Source: JBFEYJ01 sp041563315 (lineage in GTDB: Bacteria; Pseudomonadota; Gammaproteobacteria; Thiohalomonadales; Thiohalomonadaceae). Taken from it: a stretch of DNA of 21,467 nt. Shown piece by piece: positions 7,731 to 14,763 of the stretch. Below the pieces are notes generated by a model. It ran no database searches. It was not told the DNA's origin and saw only the letters and a program-made list of their open reading frames with translations. A program made the position numbers and the translations under genes. How positions within the stretch are numbered: position 1 is the stretch's first letter; every line of letters begins with the position of its first letter. The stretch spans positions 1-21,467 of the forward strand of contig JBFFNE010000048.1 of the NCBI GenBank assembly GCA_041563315.1. Reading direction: 5' to 3'.

Positions 7731-8624
7731 ATGCCCCCCATGGACGTTTTGATCAAGGTCGACAATCTGATCAAGGAGTATCAGGGCGTGCGTGTCGTCG
7801 ATGGCATCAGTTTTTCTATCGAGCGTGGTACCTGCTTCGGTCTGCTTGGCCCCAATGGCGCCGGCAAGACCACCACGGTTGAGATCCTGGAAGGTATCAA
7901 ACAACCCACCTCCGGAACCATCCTTTATAAGGGCGAGCCACTCGATGCCTCTTTTCATAACGAGGCAGGCATTATGTTCCAGTCTACAGCGCTGCAGGAG
8001 TTCATTACGGCGCGCGAGACACTGTCTATGTTTCAGCGCTTTTACACCAAGAGCGCATCTGTCGATGAGCTTGTTGCTGCTTGTTCACTTGAATCGTTCC
8101 TCGACCGTGACACGCGGAAGCTCTCGGGCGGCCAACGCCAACGACTCCTGTTGGCCATTGCACTGATCAACGATCCTGAAGTGGTGTTCCTTGATGAACC
8201 CACAACGGGACTGGATCCACAGGCACGACGAAATATCTGGGAGTTGGTTCGTAGCATCAAGGCGCGTGGTAAGACGGTACTGCTAACCACCCATTACATG
8301 GAAGAGGCCTATGAGCTGTGCGATGAGATCCTCATCATGGATGCCGGCCGCATCATTGCCGAGGGCTCGCCCGATGCGCTGCTTGCCGAGCACTTCGGTG
8401 ATCTCGTACTACAACTGCCAAGCGAGGATTTTACGGAGGCCGCGGAGGCACTCTCCCTTAGCGTGTACAGAGTTAAAGATACCGTCGAGGTACTTACCTG
8501 TACTGTGACCGATACTTTACGCCAGTTGCTGGATGCCGGTGTCTCGCTTGATCGCCTGCGGGTGCGCTCCCGTACTCTTGACGATCTTTTTCTGGAACTG
8601 ACGGGAAAGGAACTCCGTCCATGA
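7731..8624 (+). CDS. ABC-2 type transporter ATP-binding protein
   Basis: The 297-residue product has all nucleotide-binding elements in order: Walker A GPNGAGKTT (40-48), Q-loop Gln84, signature LSGGQ (131-135), Walker B VVFLDEP (151-157) and the H-loop His188. Residues ~225-297 form the C-terminal extension usual in ATPases that pair with ABC-2 permeases (the DrrA/CcmA/NodI type). It energises export of a substrate that cannot be deduced here. TGAGG (7721-7725) lies 5 bases before the ATG at 7731; an alternative ATG at 7740 is less well placed. The stop overlaps the permease start by four bases (ATGA), so the two are translationally coupled. Confidence 0.95.
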   Translation: MPPMDVLIKVDNLIKEYQGVRVVDGISFSIERGTCFGLLGPNGAGKTTTVEILEGIKQPTSGTILYKGEPLDASFHNEAGIMFQSTALQEFITARETLSMFQRFYTKSASVDELVAACSLESFLDRDTRKLSGGQRQRLLLAIALINDPEVVFLDEPTTGLDPQARRNIWELVRSIKARGKTVLLTTHYMEEAYELCDEILIMDAGRIIAEGSPDALLAEHFGDLVLQLPSEDFTEAAEALSLSVYRVKDTVEVLTCTVTDTLRQLLDAGVSLDRLRVRSRTLDDLFLELTGKELRP

Positions 8625-9616
8625 ACCTGAAGCGTTTACTGGCCGTGTTCCTGGCACGTAACAAGGAGTTTCTCCGTGATCGCGCCGCCATGGGATGGAA
8701 CCTGATTTTTCCGGTACTCATTGTGGCTGGATTTGCTTTTGCTTTTACAGGTGAACCGGCTCCGCTATACAAGGTCGGTGTCTTCGGTACCCATTCAGGT
8801 AACGGATTTTTTAATACTGACTATGTGCAGTTCATTGCCATGGGCGAAATGAAGCCTGCGATCACCAAGGTGGAGCGCCATCAGATCGACCTGCTGCTCG
8901 ACACGGTTTCACGGCGCTACTGGATTAACGAAAGCTCACCGCGGGGCTATGTCCTGGAGAAGATACTGCTTGGCAGTGCGCAGGCGGAATATGCCAAGCA
9001 GGTAGTGAGTGGACGTCCGATCCGTTATGTGGACTGGCTGATTCCCGGCGTCATCGGCATGAACATCATGTTCAGTGCCCTTTATGGCGTGGGATATGTC
9101 ATTGTGCGCTACCGCAAGAACGGCGTTCTCAAGCGCCTCAAGGCAACGCCGCTTTCCGCCCTCGAGTTTCTTACCGCACAGGTGTTCTCTCGTCTGTGGC
9201 TGATTTTGGGGGTCGCGATCGTGGTATTTTTCGGTACCAACCTGTTCATCGACTTCGCTATGCATGGTTCGTATCTGACATTGTTTCTGGTCTTTGCCAC
9301 GGGTACGTTCTGTATGATTAGCATGGGTCTGGTGATCGCTGCGCGTATCGCCAGCGAGGAGCTGGCAGAGGGACTGCTCAACCTCATCAGCTGGCCGATG
9401 ATGTTTCTCTCCGGTGTGTGGTTTTCGCTGGAAGGAGCCAATCCGCTGATGCAGCAGTTCTCAGAGATATTTCCGCTGACGCACATGATCACCGCGGCAC
9501 GTTCTGTCATGTTTGACGGTGCAACGTTGGCGGGAGTCGCTCCGCAGCTACTGGTGCTGGCACTCATGAGTGCCGTTTTCCTGGTGTTGGGAGCTATGTT
9601 GTTTCGATGGGAGTAG
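8621..9616 (+). CDS. ABC-2 type transporter permease
   Basis: The 331-residue product has a first membrane helix at about residues 27-43, a soluble loop of ~100 residues, then a cluster of five helices (about 140-330). This is the typical 1 + 5 layout of ABC-2 permeases. Family-like phrases include YRKNGVLKRLKATPL and the FLSGVWFSLEGANPLMQQ region with the following PLTHMITAAR. It forms the membrane channel for the ATPase encoded directly upstream, with which it overlaps by four bases. Exported substrate is unknown; members of the family move drugs, lipids, polysaccharides or peptides. No accessory membrane-fusion protein gene is adjacent. Confidence 0.93.
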   Translation: MNLKRLLAVFLARNKEFLRDRAAMGWNLIFPVLIVAGFAFAFTGEPAPLYKVGVFGTHSGNGFFNTDYVQFIAMGEMKPAITKVERHQIDLLLDTVSRRYWINESSPRGYVLEKILLGSAQAEYAKQVVSGRPIRYVDWLIPGVIGMNIMFSALYGVGYVIVRYRKNGVLKRLKATPLSALEFLTAQVFSRLWLILGVAIVVFFGTNLFIDFAMHGSYLTLFLVFATGTFCMISMGLVIAARIASEELAEGLLNLISWPMMFLSGVWFSLEGANPLMQQFSEIFPLTHMITAARSVMFDGATLAGVAPQLLVLALMSAVFLVLGAMLFRWE

Positions 9617-9639
9617 AGACATTCGCGCTGAGATGTCTC
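9616..9639 (+). terminator. Hairpin at the end of the ABC transporter operon
   Basis: GAGACAT (9616-9622) pairs perfectly with ATGTCTC (9633-9639) around a 10-base loop, starting at the last base of the permease stop codon. There is no T-run after it, so intrinsic termination would be weak. Confidence 0.4.
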
Positions 9640-9749
9640 ATCTTGATGCACAGAGTTGTTTGGCAAAAGCACTAACTATTTCTCCCCATTCAGAACGCCG
9701 TGCAGGGTGTTAATTCTCCTTTGGTTACCGTAAAGACCCAGTATTTTTC

Positions 9750-9778
9750 TTGACTTTTCCTGAGAGTACGCAGAACAT
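9750..9778 (+). promoter_or_regulatory. Possible promoter of the heme-copper operon
   Basis: TTGACT (9750-9755) is a good -35 match; 17 bases later GAACAT (9773-9778) matches the -10 consensus at only three positions. A weak -10 overlapped by an operator-like palindrome fits a regulated promoter. Pattern match only. Confidence 0.35.
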
Positions 9779-9796
9779 GCATTTTGAATGCTACTT
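9774..9796 (+). promoter_or_regulatory. Candidate NsrR (NO-sensing repressor) operator
   Basis: A 23 bp imperfect palindrome has half-sites AACATGCATTT and GAATGCTACTT separated by one T. The NsrR consensus I recall is AAGATGCATTT, one base, then AAATGCATCTT; 10 of 11 and 8 of 11 positions agree. It overlaps the presumed -10 region and ends 20 bases before the CuA-subunit ATG, where a repressor would block transcription. NsrR is an iron-sulfur protein that releases DNA on exposure to nitric oxide. No nsrR gene is in the window. The match is seen in sequence; binding is inferred. Confidence 0.6.
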
Positions 9797-9816
9797 AACA
9801 GGGGGAGGGAATAATA

Positions 9817-10356
9817 ATGCAAGAAACAGCATGGGCGGTTTCCACGATTTCCATCGTGGTGTTAGCCGCTATTTTTGTGTGGGTGATTAGCCGCTCACGA
9901 GATCAGGCAGAGTATGCGCCAATTCAGAACTCCGGTTATCTCTGGCGCAAACGTCTGTTTATTGCGCTGGTGATCACCGGCGTACCTTTGATGGGCGCAA
10001 CCTTAATGAACCTGCCGTATGCCGCCTCTGCGTCTGTTGCTGAAGATGCGCTGCATGTCGAGGCGAAGGGATACCAGTGGTACTGGGAAATCAGCGCATC
10101 ACAGGCCCAGGTGGGTCAACCGGTAGTCTTTCATGTTACTAGCGCCGATGTGAATCACGGCTTCGGTATTTATGATGAGTCGATGCGCCTGGTTGCTCAG
10201 ACCCAGGCCATGCCCGGCTACACCAACGAACTGGTACATGTGTTCAGCAATCCGGGCACCTATCAGATCTTGTGCCTGGAGTTTTGTGGTGTGGCCCACC
10301 ACCAGATGAAAGCCGAATTTACGGTAGTGGCCGCTAATGATGGGGGAGAAGTCTGA
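9817..10356 (+). CDS. norS: CuA-containing heme-copper oxidase/reductase subunit II (putative sNOR NorS)
   Basis: The 179-residue product has two N-terminal membrane helices (about 5-24 and 46-65) and a C-terminal periplasmic cupredoxin domain. The binuclear copper CuA site is complete: His114, Cys153, the Glu155 position, Cys157, His161 and Met164 in CLEFCGVAHHQM. The aromatic patch GYQWYW (85-90), where cytochrome c electrons enter, is also present. It passes electrons to the catalytic subunit encoded next. GGGGGAGGG (9801-9809) lies 7 bases before the ATG. The stop shares one base with the next start. By domains alone it is a short cytochrome oxidase subunit II; the sNOR assignment rests on gene order, on Asn244 of the partner and on the candidate NsrR site, and the norS name comes from memory of the Nitrosomonas cluster. 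Confidence 0.85.
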   Translation: MQETAWAVSTISIVVLAAIFVWVISRSRDQAEYAPIQNSGYLWRKRLFIALVITGVPLMGATLMNLPYAASASVAEDALHVEAKGYQWYWEISASQAQVGQPVVFHVTSADVNHGFGIYDESMRLVAQTQAMPGYTNELVHVFSNPGTYQILCLEFCGVAHHQMKAEFTVVAANDGGEV

Positions 10357-11825
10357 TGTCGAGTGCACAGGTAATGGATAACAATCAACAGGGAACACCA
10401 CTGGTAAAGATCTATGTTGCAATTAGTGCTGCCGTTTTGCTGTTAATGATGACGGTGGGCTTCATCATGCGTCTCGCTCAGGGGAAGGTGCTTGAGGTTC
10501 CGGCGGACCTTTTCTATCAGTTGATGACGGTTCACGGTACCGGTATGGTCGGCATTGCTGCACTGGGTTCCGCTTCGATTATGTGGTACTTCGCCAGCCG
10601 ACATCTTGAGCTATCGCGTATCATCTTTGTGGCCAACCTGGTGTTGTTTCTCATTGGGGTGGTGATGATTCTCGGGAGTATTCTGGGCGGTGGCTTTGCC
10701 GCCGGTTGGACTTTCCTCTACCCGCTGCCTGCCGAGGCGAAGGGACTTTGGGGCACAGCGGCTGCCGCCTCTTTTCTATTGGGTTTGCTGTTAATCGGGA
10801 CCGGCTTCCTGGCGCTTCATCTCGATTTTGCTCGCGCGATACTCAAAAAATACGGAAGTCTGGGAAAAGGCCTTGGGTGGCCGCAATTGTTCGGTCGTGA
10901 TGCAGGTGACCCACCACCACCCGTGGTGGTTGCCAGCACCATGGTAACGATCGTCAATACACTGGGAATCACGGCAGGGGCGGCGATTCTTGTCATGAGC
11001 CTGATTAACCTCTTCGTGCCCAGTTTTGTCATTGATGCACTACTGGCCAAAAATCTGATTTTCTTTTTTGGCCATGTGTTTATCAACGCCACCATCTATA
11101 TGGCTGTGATTGCGGTGTATGAAATCCTGCCGCGTTATACCGGACGCCCGTGGAAGGCTAACAAGGTCTTTCTGGCCGCATGGACCGCTTCGACTATTAT
11201 GGTGGTGATTGTCTACCCACATCATCTGTTGATGGACTTCGCCATGCCCTCATGGATGGCTGTGATGGGACAGGTTATCTCCTACACCAGCGGCTTACCG
11301 GTGCTAGTGGTGACGACTTTCGGCGCATTGATGCTCATCTATCGTTCCGGGATGCGCTGGGATGTGACCAGCAGTCTGCTGGTGCTCTCGACCTTCGGCT
11401 GGGCCGCCGGTGTGATTCCCGCGATTGTGGATGCTACCATTCATGTCAACCTGGTGATGCACAATACCGTATGGGTACCTGGTCATTTCCATTTCTATCT
11501 ACTCATTGGTGTCGCCTCGATGATCTTTGGCTTCATGTACTTCCTCGGCAAGGAGGGGGCAGTGGTTGAGGATCGCTGGTTCGATAGGTGGGCCTTCTGG
11601 GGCTTTATGCTGGGGTCACTCGGCTTTGTCATGATGTTCCTTTATGCAGGAGCAGAGAGTGTACCGCGCCGCTTTGCTGAACACCTGCCCCAGTGGGTGC
11701 CATATGACCGTGTGGCCTCTGTATTTGTGGCTGTGCTGGTCACCTCCGTGCTGGTCTTTGTGCTGAGATATTTCGGGCGCCTGTTTGCCGTAAATCCAGC
11801 GACACTGGCTACCGAAACGCACTAA
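10356..11825 (+). CDS. norY: Heme-copper oxidase subunit I family, putative nitric oxide reductase (sNOR NorY)
   Basis: The 489-residue protein has about 12 membrane helices and all six metal-ligand histidines: His60 and His379 for the low-spin heme, His377 for the high-spin heme, and His240, His289 and His290 for CuB. The NT-x-WVPGHFH pattern (370-379) resembles B-family oxidases. The tyrosine normally four residues after the first CuB histidine (HPEVY or HPIVY) is replaced: the segment reads GHVFINATIY and Asn244 occupies that place. This tyrosine is needed for O2 splitting in A- and B-family oxidases and is absent from NO reductases. I therefore infer NO reduction to N2O, with electrons from the CuA subunit. 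Pro is also lost from the usual HP motif. GGGGGAG (10342-10348) precedes the ATG by 7 bases. A divergent oxidase remains possible. Confidence 0.88.
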   Translation: MSSAQVMDNNQQGTPLVKIYVAISAAVLLLMMTVGFIMRLAQGKVLEVPADLFYQLMTVHGTGMVGIAALGSASIMWYFASRHLELSRIIFVANLVLFLIGVVMILGSILGGGFAAGWTFLYPLPAEAKGLWGTAAAASFLLGLLLIGTGFLALHLDFARAILKKYGSLGKGLGWPQLFGRDAGDPPPPVVVASTMVTIVNTLGITAGAAILVMSLINLFVPSFVIDALLAKNLIFFFGHVFINATIYMAVIAVYEILPRYTGRPWKANKVFLAAWTASTIMVVIVYPHHLLMDFAMPSWMAVMGQVISYTSGLPVLVVTTFGALMLIYRSGMRWDVTSSLLVLSTFGWAAGVIPAIVDATIHVNLVMHNTVWVPGHFHFYLLIGVASMIFGFMYFLGKEGAVVEDRWFDRWAFWGFMLGSLGFVMMFLYAGAESVPRRFAEHLPQWVPYDRVASVFVAVLVTSVLVFVLRYFGRLFAVNPATLATETH

Positions 11826-12424
11826 TGCGCACGGCGCTGGCGACGATTGTTGTGCTGTTCGCCGGTGCCGGGTTGCTTTGGCAGGCTACCGACGAGGCGC
11901 GCGCCTTCACCACCGAAGGTGCACGCCGACTTGCCGTTAGTGAATCACCGCGCCCCGTTCCTTCACTGGTGCTGCAGGACCATACCGGAGCACGATTCAG
12001 CTTCGACCGGTTTGCGGGCAAACTATTGGTGCTGGACTTCATTTATACCGGCTGCGCCGATCTCTGTATTGTGGCCGACAATACCCTTCAAACCATCCGA
12101 GATTCATTACCCGAAGCACGATTGGGTAATGATGTGGTCTTGCTGAGCATCAGCTTTGACCCGTTACGTGATACGGTGCATCAGTTGGCCTATTATGCGA
12201 AACGTCACGGTGCCCGGGCCGAGCACTGGCCGGTCAGTAGACCCTCGGACGCCGATAGGTTACCTGCGTTGTTAAGCGCTTTTGGGGTCACCGTGATCCC
12301 TGACCGCCGGGAAGGCTTTCAACATAACTCGGCCATCTATGTGGTGAATCGAGAGGGTTTCCTGGTGGCGATTTTCGATTATGACGATCCTGAGGCGGTG
12401 CTCAGTTTTTTGGAGCGTCAATGA
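11825..12424 (+). CDS. senC: SCO1/SenC copper chaperone for the CuA site
   Basis: The 199-residue product has an N-terminal signal anchor (about residues 5-20) and a thioredoxin-like periplasmic domain. The copper-binding CxxxC motif is present as CADLC (Cys77, Cys81), and the distal ligand His167 sits in FQHNSAIYVV, both in the positions expected of SCO proteins. SCO1/SenC proteins deliver copper to, or reduce, the cysteines of CuA. Its location inside the operon, with a start sharing one base with the stop of the subunit I gene, points to assembly of the CuA subunit encoded two genes upstream. The next gene overlaps its stop by four bases. Confidence 0.93.
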   Translation: MRTALATIVVLFAGAGLLWQATDEARAFTTEGARRLAVSESPRPVPSLVLQDHTGARFSFDRFAGKLLVLDFIYTGCADLCIVADNTLQTIRDSLPEARLGNDVVLLSISFDPLRDTVHQLAYYAKRHGARAEHWPVSRPSDADRLPALLSAFGVTVIPDRREGFQHNSAIYVVNREGFLVAIFDYDDPEAVLSFLERQ

Positions 12425-12993
12425 TGAGGCTAACCACGGCCGGGTTGTTGCTGTTGGGAACGCTAGCGGTACCGTCTACGCGGGCAGCGCTTGAGCAGAG
12501 CATGCCCGGGCACATGCTGCTGCAGATACCTCTGCTCGTACTCAGTGGCCTATGGCTTGCCTCAGGTTTGCCGTCAGGGGTTAAGCGGCCTTTTCAGAGG
12601 GCAAATTCCTATGGGGTGACCGGACTGGCGTTGATCGTTGTCACGGCACTTTTCTGGATGCTACCCCGTCACCTGGATGCCGCCCTGGACGAACCTGCGT
12701 ATGAGGCGGCAAAGTTTCTCATGCTCCCGTTGTTCGTTGGACTCCCACTGCACTTGAGTTGGGGAAGGCTGACTGCCATCGGCAGGGGGCTTGTGTGGAG
12801 CAATTTGGTGGCGATGCTCTGGGTTCTCTCCTGGCTTTATCTGGCCGCTCCGGTACGTGTCTGCAACAACTATCTGATTGATGAGCAGACACTGGTGGGT
12901 CGGCTTCTACTTCTCCTGGGTTTCCTTATCGCCACTGTATTGGCGGTGCGCCCGTTCATTTCTTCAAGCCCCGCGTCTGAGCAATCACCGTAA
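12421..12993 (+). CDS. Membrane protein of the heme-copper operon (orf1-like)
   Basis: The 190-residue product has about five membrane helices and several histidines at or near helix ends (His31 in MPGHM, His84 in LPRHLD, His111 in PLHLSW), plus Cys148 in the segment VCNNYLIDEQ. Such placement recalls CtaG/DUF1404-type proteins found beside B-family oxidases, which are thought to help metal-centre assembly. It starts within the stop of the SenC gene (ATGATG, four-base overlap), so it is translationally coupled and probably needed for the same complex. The position corresponds to orf1 of the norSY-senC-orf1 cluster as I recall it. Either of two adjacent ATGs (12421, 12424) could initiate. Function is inferred from context only. 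Confidence 0.8.
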   Translation: MMRLTTAGLLLLGTLAVPSTRAALEQSMPGHMLLQIPLLVLSGLWLASGLPSGVKRPFQRANSYGVTGLALIVVTALFWMLPRHLDAALDEPAYEAAKFLMLPLFVGLPLHLSWGRLTAIGRGLVWSNLVAMLWVLSWLYLAAPVRVCNNYLIDEQTLVGRLLLLLGFLIATVLAVRPFISSSPASEQSP

Positions 12994-13211
12994 AACGGAG
13001 CGTCGAGGCAGCCCTATCAGGTCCTCTAGCCTCTTGTGTTCAGGGATTCTTGCCATTTGTCATTTCAATAAGCGGAGAGGTCGCCGCTGTAAGTTAACGT
13101 GGACAGTTCCTGGAGTGTGAGTTGGAAACTGGTGAGACAAGAATTCGTTTTTACATGCGCCTTGAGGCACGGGAATAGGAGGGGTAGCTGTAGGAGAAAA
13201 AGAAAGAAGAA

Positions 13212-13238
13212 GGGACAACAACCTCGGGTTGCTGTCCC
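13212..13238 (-). terminator. Strong hairpin with a pyrimidine tract on the reverse strand
   Basis: GGGACAACAACC (13212-13223) pairs with GGTTGCTGTCCC (13227-13238) with a single A-C mismatch and a 3-base loop. On the reverse strand the hairpin is followed by a T-rich tract (complement of 13193-13211), as in an intrinsic terminator. No reverse-strand gene feeds into it within 1.5 kb; in the forward direction it could still mark the end of the heme-copper operon. Confidence 0.5.
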
Positions 13239-13358
13239 CGGCAGTATCATTCTCACGACCGGATTGAGAATTTCCGGCTGCTGTTTGCAGAGTGCCTTAT
13301 CAGGTCAAGGTTTACCTTTCTGAGTACCTAACACCGAGCAGCTGGACGCTCTATGAGT

Positions 13359-13425
13359 CCGGAGCCTCTGTGATAACGATTGACGCCGCGGGCAGTGAGC
13401 GGCGTCGATGTCACTTCCGCTCCGG
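13359..13425. repeat. 67-base imperfect inverted repeat
   Basis: Three paired blocks are nested: CCGGAG (13359-13364) with CTCCGG (13420-13425); GTGA (13370-13373) with TCAC (13411-13414); and ATTGACGCCGC (13379-13389) with GCGGCGTCGAT (13399-13409), the last with one G-T pair. A 9-base loop closes it. There is no T-run, so it is probably not an intrinsic terminator. Its role is unknown. Confidence 0.55.
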
Positions 13426-13707
13426 TTAGCTGTTACGAAGGAGGAGAGCTCTATTGCCTTAATTTCGAGCCTTCCAGGTAGGGCTTCATTCGGGCAACTG
13501 CACCACTTTCTTTACTGGTCTTTTCCTGATTGCCTTATTCGTGATGCCAAAAGCCATGCTCACTGAAGGGCGAGACTAAACAGCTTGCTGTATTTTTTCC
13601 CTGCCTGTTACTGCATGAGTTATCTGTGACTCTGCTCACGCCCCGTCATTGCCATATGCGGCAAGATGCTTGGAACAGCCTCCTAATAAAAATCAATAGG
13701 TGAGACT

Positions 13708-14652
13708 ATGTTCAATGTCGCTTTGTCACTCGGCTTCTTCGTCGCCTTGGGAGCCGCCCTTCGGTTTATTCGGCCGAACGGGATTGCACCTGAATCAATG
13801 CAGCGGTCCATCGTAGCTCTGGTGCTGTGGGTATTGCTCCCTCTGGTGGTCTTTTTCTCGGTGCAAGACCTACCGCTGAATGAGGCGGCGCTGCGCATCT
13901 TGTTGTATGTGTTGGGTACCACGTTGATAGCTTTGGGCGTTGCCTGGTTCTGGTTGCGCAAGACAAAGCTTCCAGCGAAGAGCAAAGGGGCGTTTTTAAT
14001 TGCGGCAGTTTTCGGTAATGTCCTTTTTCTCGGTTTACCGCTAAACAACGCGATATTCGCAGGATGGACCATGCGCATTGCTATTGAGTACATGCTCGTG
14101 GCCAATGTACTACTGCTATTTACCGCCGGAGCAATGTTTGCTAAAAACCTCGCCGAGTCCGGGAAATTTTCACTGTCCAGGTCCGCCTCTTCCGTGGCCA
14201 GGGATTATCCTGTGTGGCTTAAGGAGCCTGTGCTCTGGGCCGCGGTGGTTGGTCTGATATTCAATCTCGCTGGAGCCAGCATGCCTGCATGGATCGAATT
14301 GATTAAAACCATGCTTTACGGGGTGCTCATTCCGTTACTACTGCTAGCCGTCGGTTTGGCTCTGAACTGGACCAGGAGCTGGAACAACCAGCTGGTGGGG
14401 GTGATTCCCGTTGTGGTGATACAGCTGATTCTTGTGCCGCTTGTGATGTGGGGGATGGTATCGCTGTTTGGCAGTACCGGCCTTCAGACGACCAAGGCCT
14501 TGCTGCTGGATAGCATGCTGCCTGCGACACTCATCGGTTTTGTCATATGCGACCGTTATAAGCTGGATACCGGTGCCTATGCACTGGCTTTCTCTGCCAC
14601 CAGTTTGTGTGCCCTGGTTACCGTGCCGGTTTGGTACAACATCATTCTTTGA
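13708..14652 (+). CDS. AEC family transporter (auxin efflux carrier-type permease)
   Basis: The 314-residue product is hydrophobic throughout, with about ten membrane helices arranged as two five-helix halves around a central polar loop (about residues 150-175). Phrases such as ALVLWVLLPLVVFF, GNVLFLGLPLNNAIF and LLLDSMLPATLIGFVI match the AEC permease family (N-terminal NxxFLGLP-like and C-terminal MPxA-like motifs). Bacterial members export or import organic acids such as malate or malonate; no substrate can be assigned here. AGGTGAG (13698-13704) is close to the ATG at 13708, making spacing short, but the homology-like region begins at the first residues. It stands alone after a long intergenic region and converges with the methyltransferase gene. 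Confidence 0.9.
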   Translation: MFNVALSLGFFVALGAALRFIRPNGIAPESMQRSIVALVLWVLLPLVVFFSVQDLPLNEAALRILLYVLGTTLIALGVAWFWLRKTKLPAKSKGAFLIAAVFGNVLFLGLPLNNAIFAGWTMRIAIEYMLVANVLLLFTAGAMFAKNLAESGKFSLSRSASSVARDYPVWLKEPVLWAAVVGLIFNLAGASMPAWIELIKTMLYGVLIPLLLLAVGLALNWTRSWNNQLVGVIPVVVIQLILVPLVMWGMVSLFGSTGLQTTKALLLDSMLPATLIGFVICDRYKLDTGAYALAFSATSLCALVTVPVWYNIIL

Positions 14653-14763
14653 CATAAGGGACGACAACGTACTGGTATCAGCCGTAGTGGAGTGGGTGTG
14701 ATTGCCTGCACTGCACGGGCTGTGGTTTGCCGCTGTACCCGGTCGATCTGATCCCTGTTTCCG

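Larger units (their letters stand above)
12994..13707. other. 714-base intergenic region with two long hairpins
   Basis: This gap separates the heme-copper operon from the AEC permease gene. It holds a near-perfect 12 bp hairpin (13212-13238) next to a purine tract and a 67-base imperfect hairpin (13359-13425). A 45-codon frame with a GTG start (13292-13429) covers the second hairpin but has no ribosome site. A GGAGGAG at 13440-13446 is not followed by a usable frame. I see no convincing gene. Confidence 0.5.

Noticed and set aside
13292..13429. 45-codon frame with GTG start (begins PYQVKVYLSEYLTP)
   Set aside because: Composition is plausible, but there is no ribosome site and it coincides with a strong inverted repeat that better explains the sequence.
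13326..13432. Integron attC-like site (ACCTAAC and GTTAGCT flanking a hairpin)
   Set aside because: The right-hand box departs from the consensus, the left box is separated from the stem by 26 unpaired bases, and no integrase or cassette is present.
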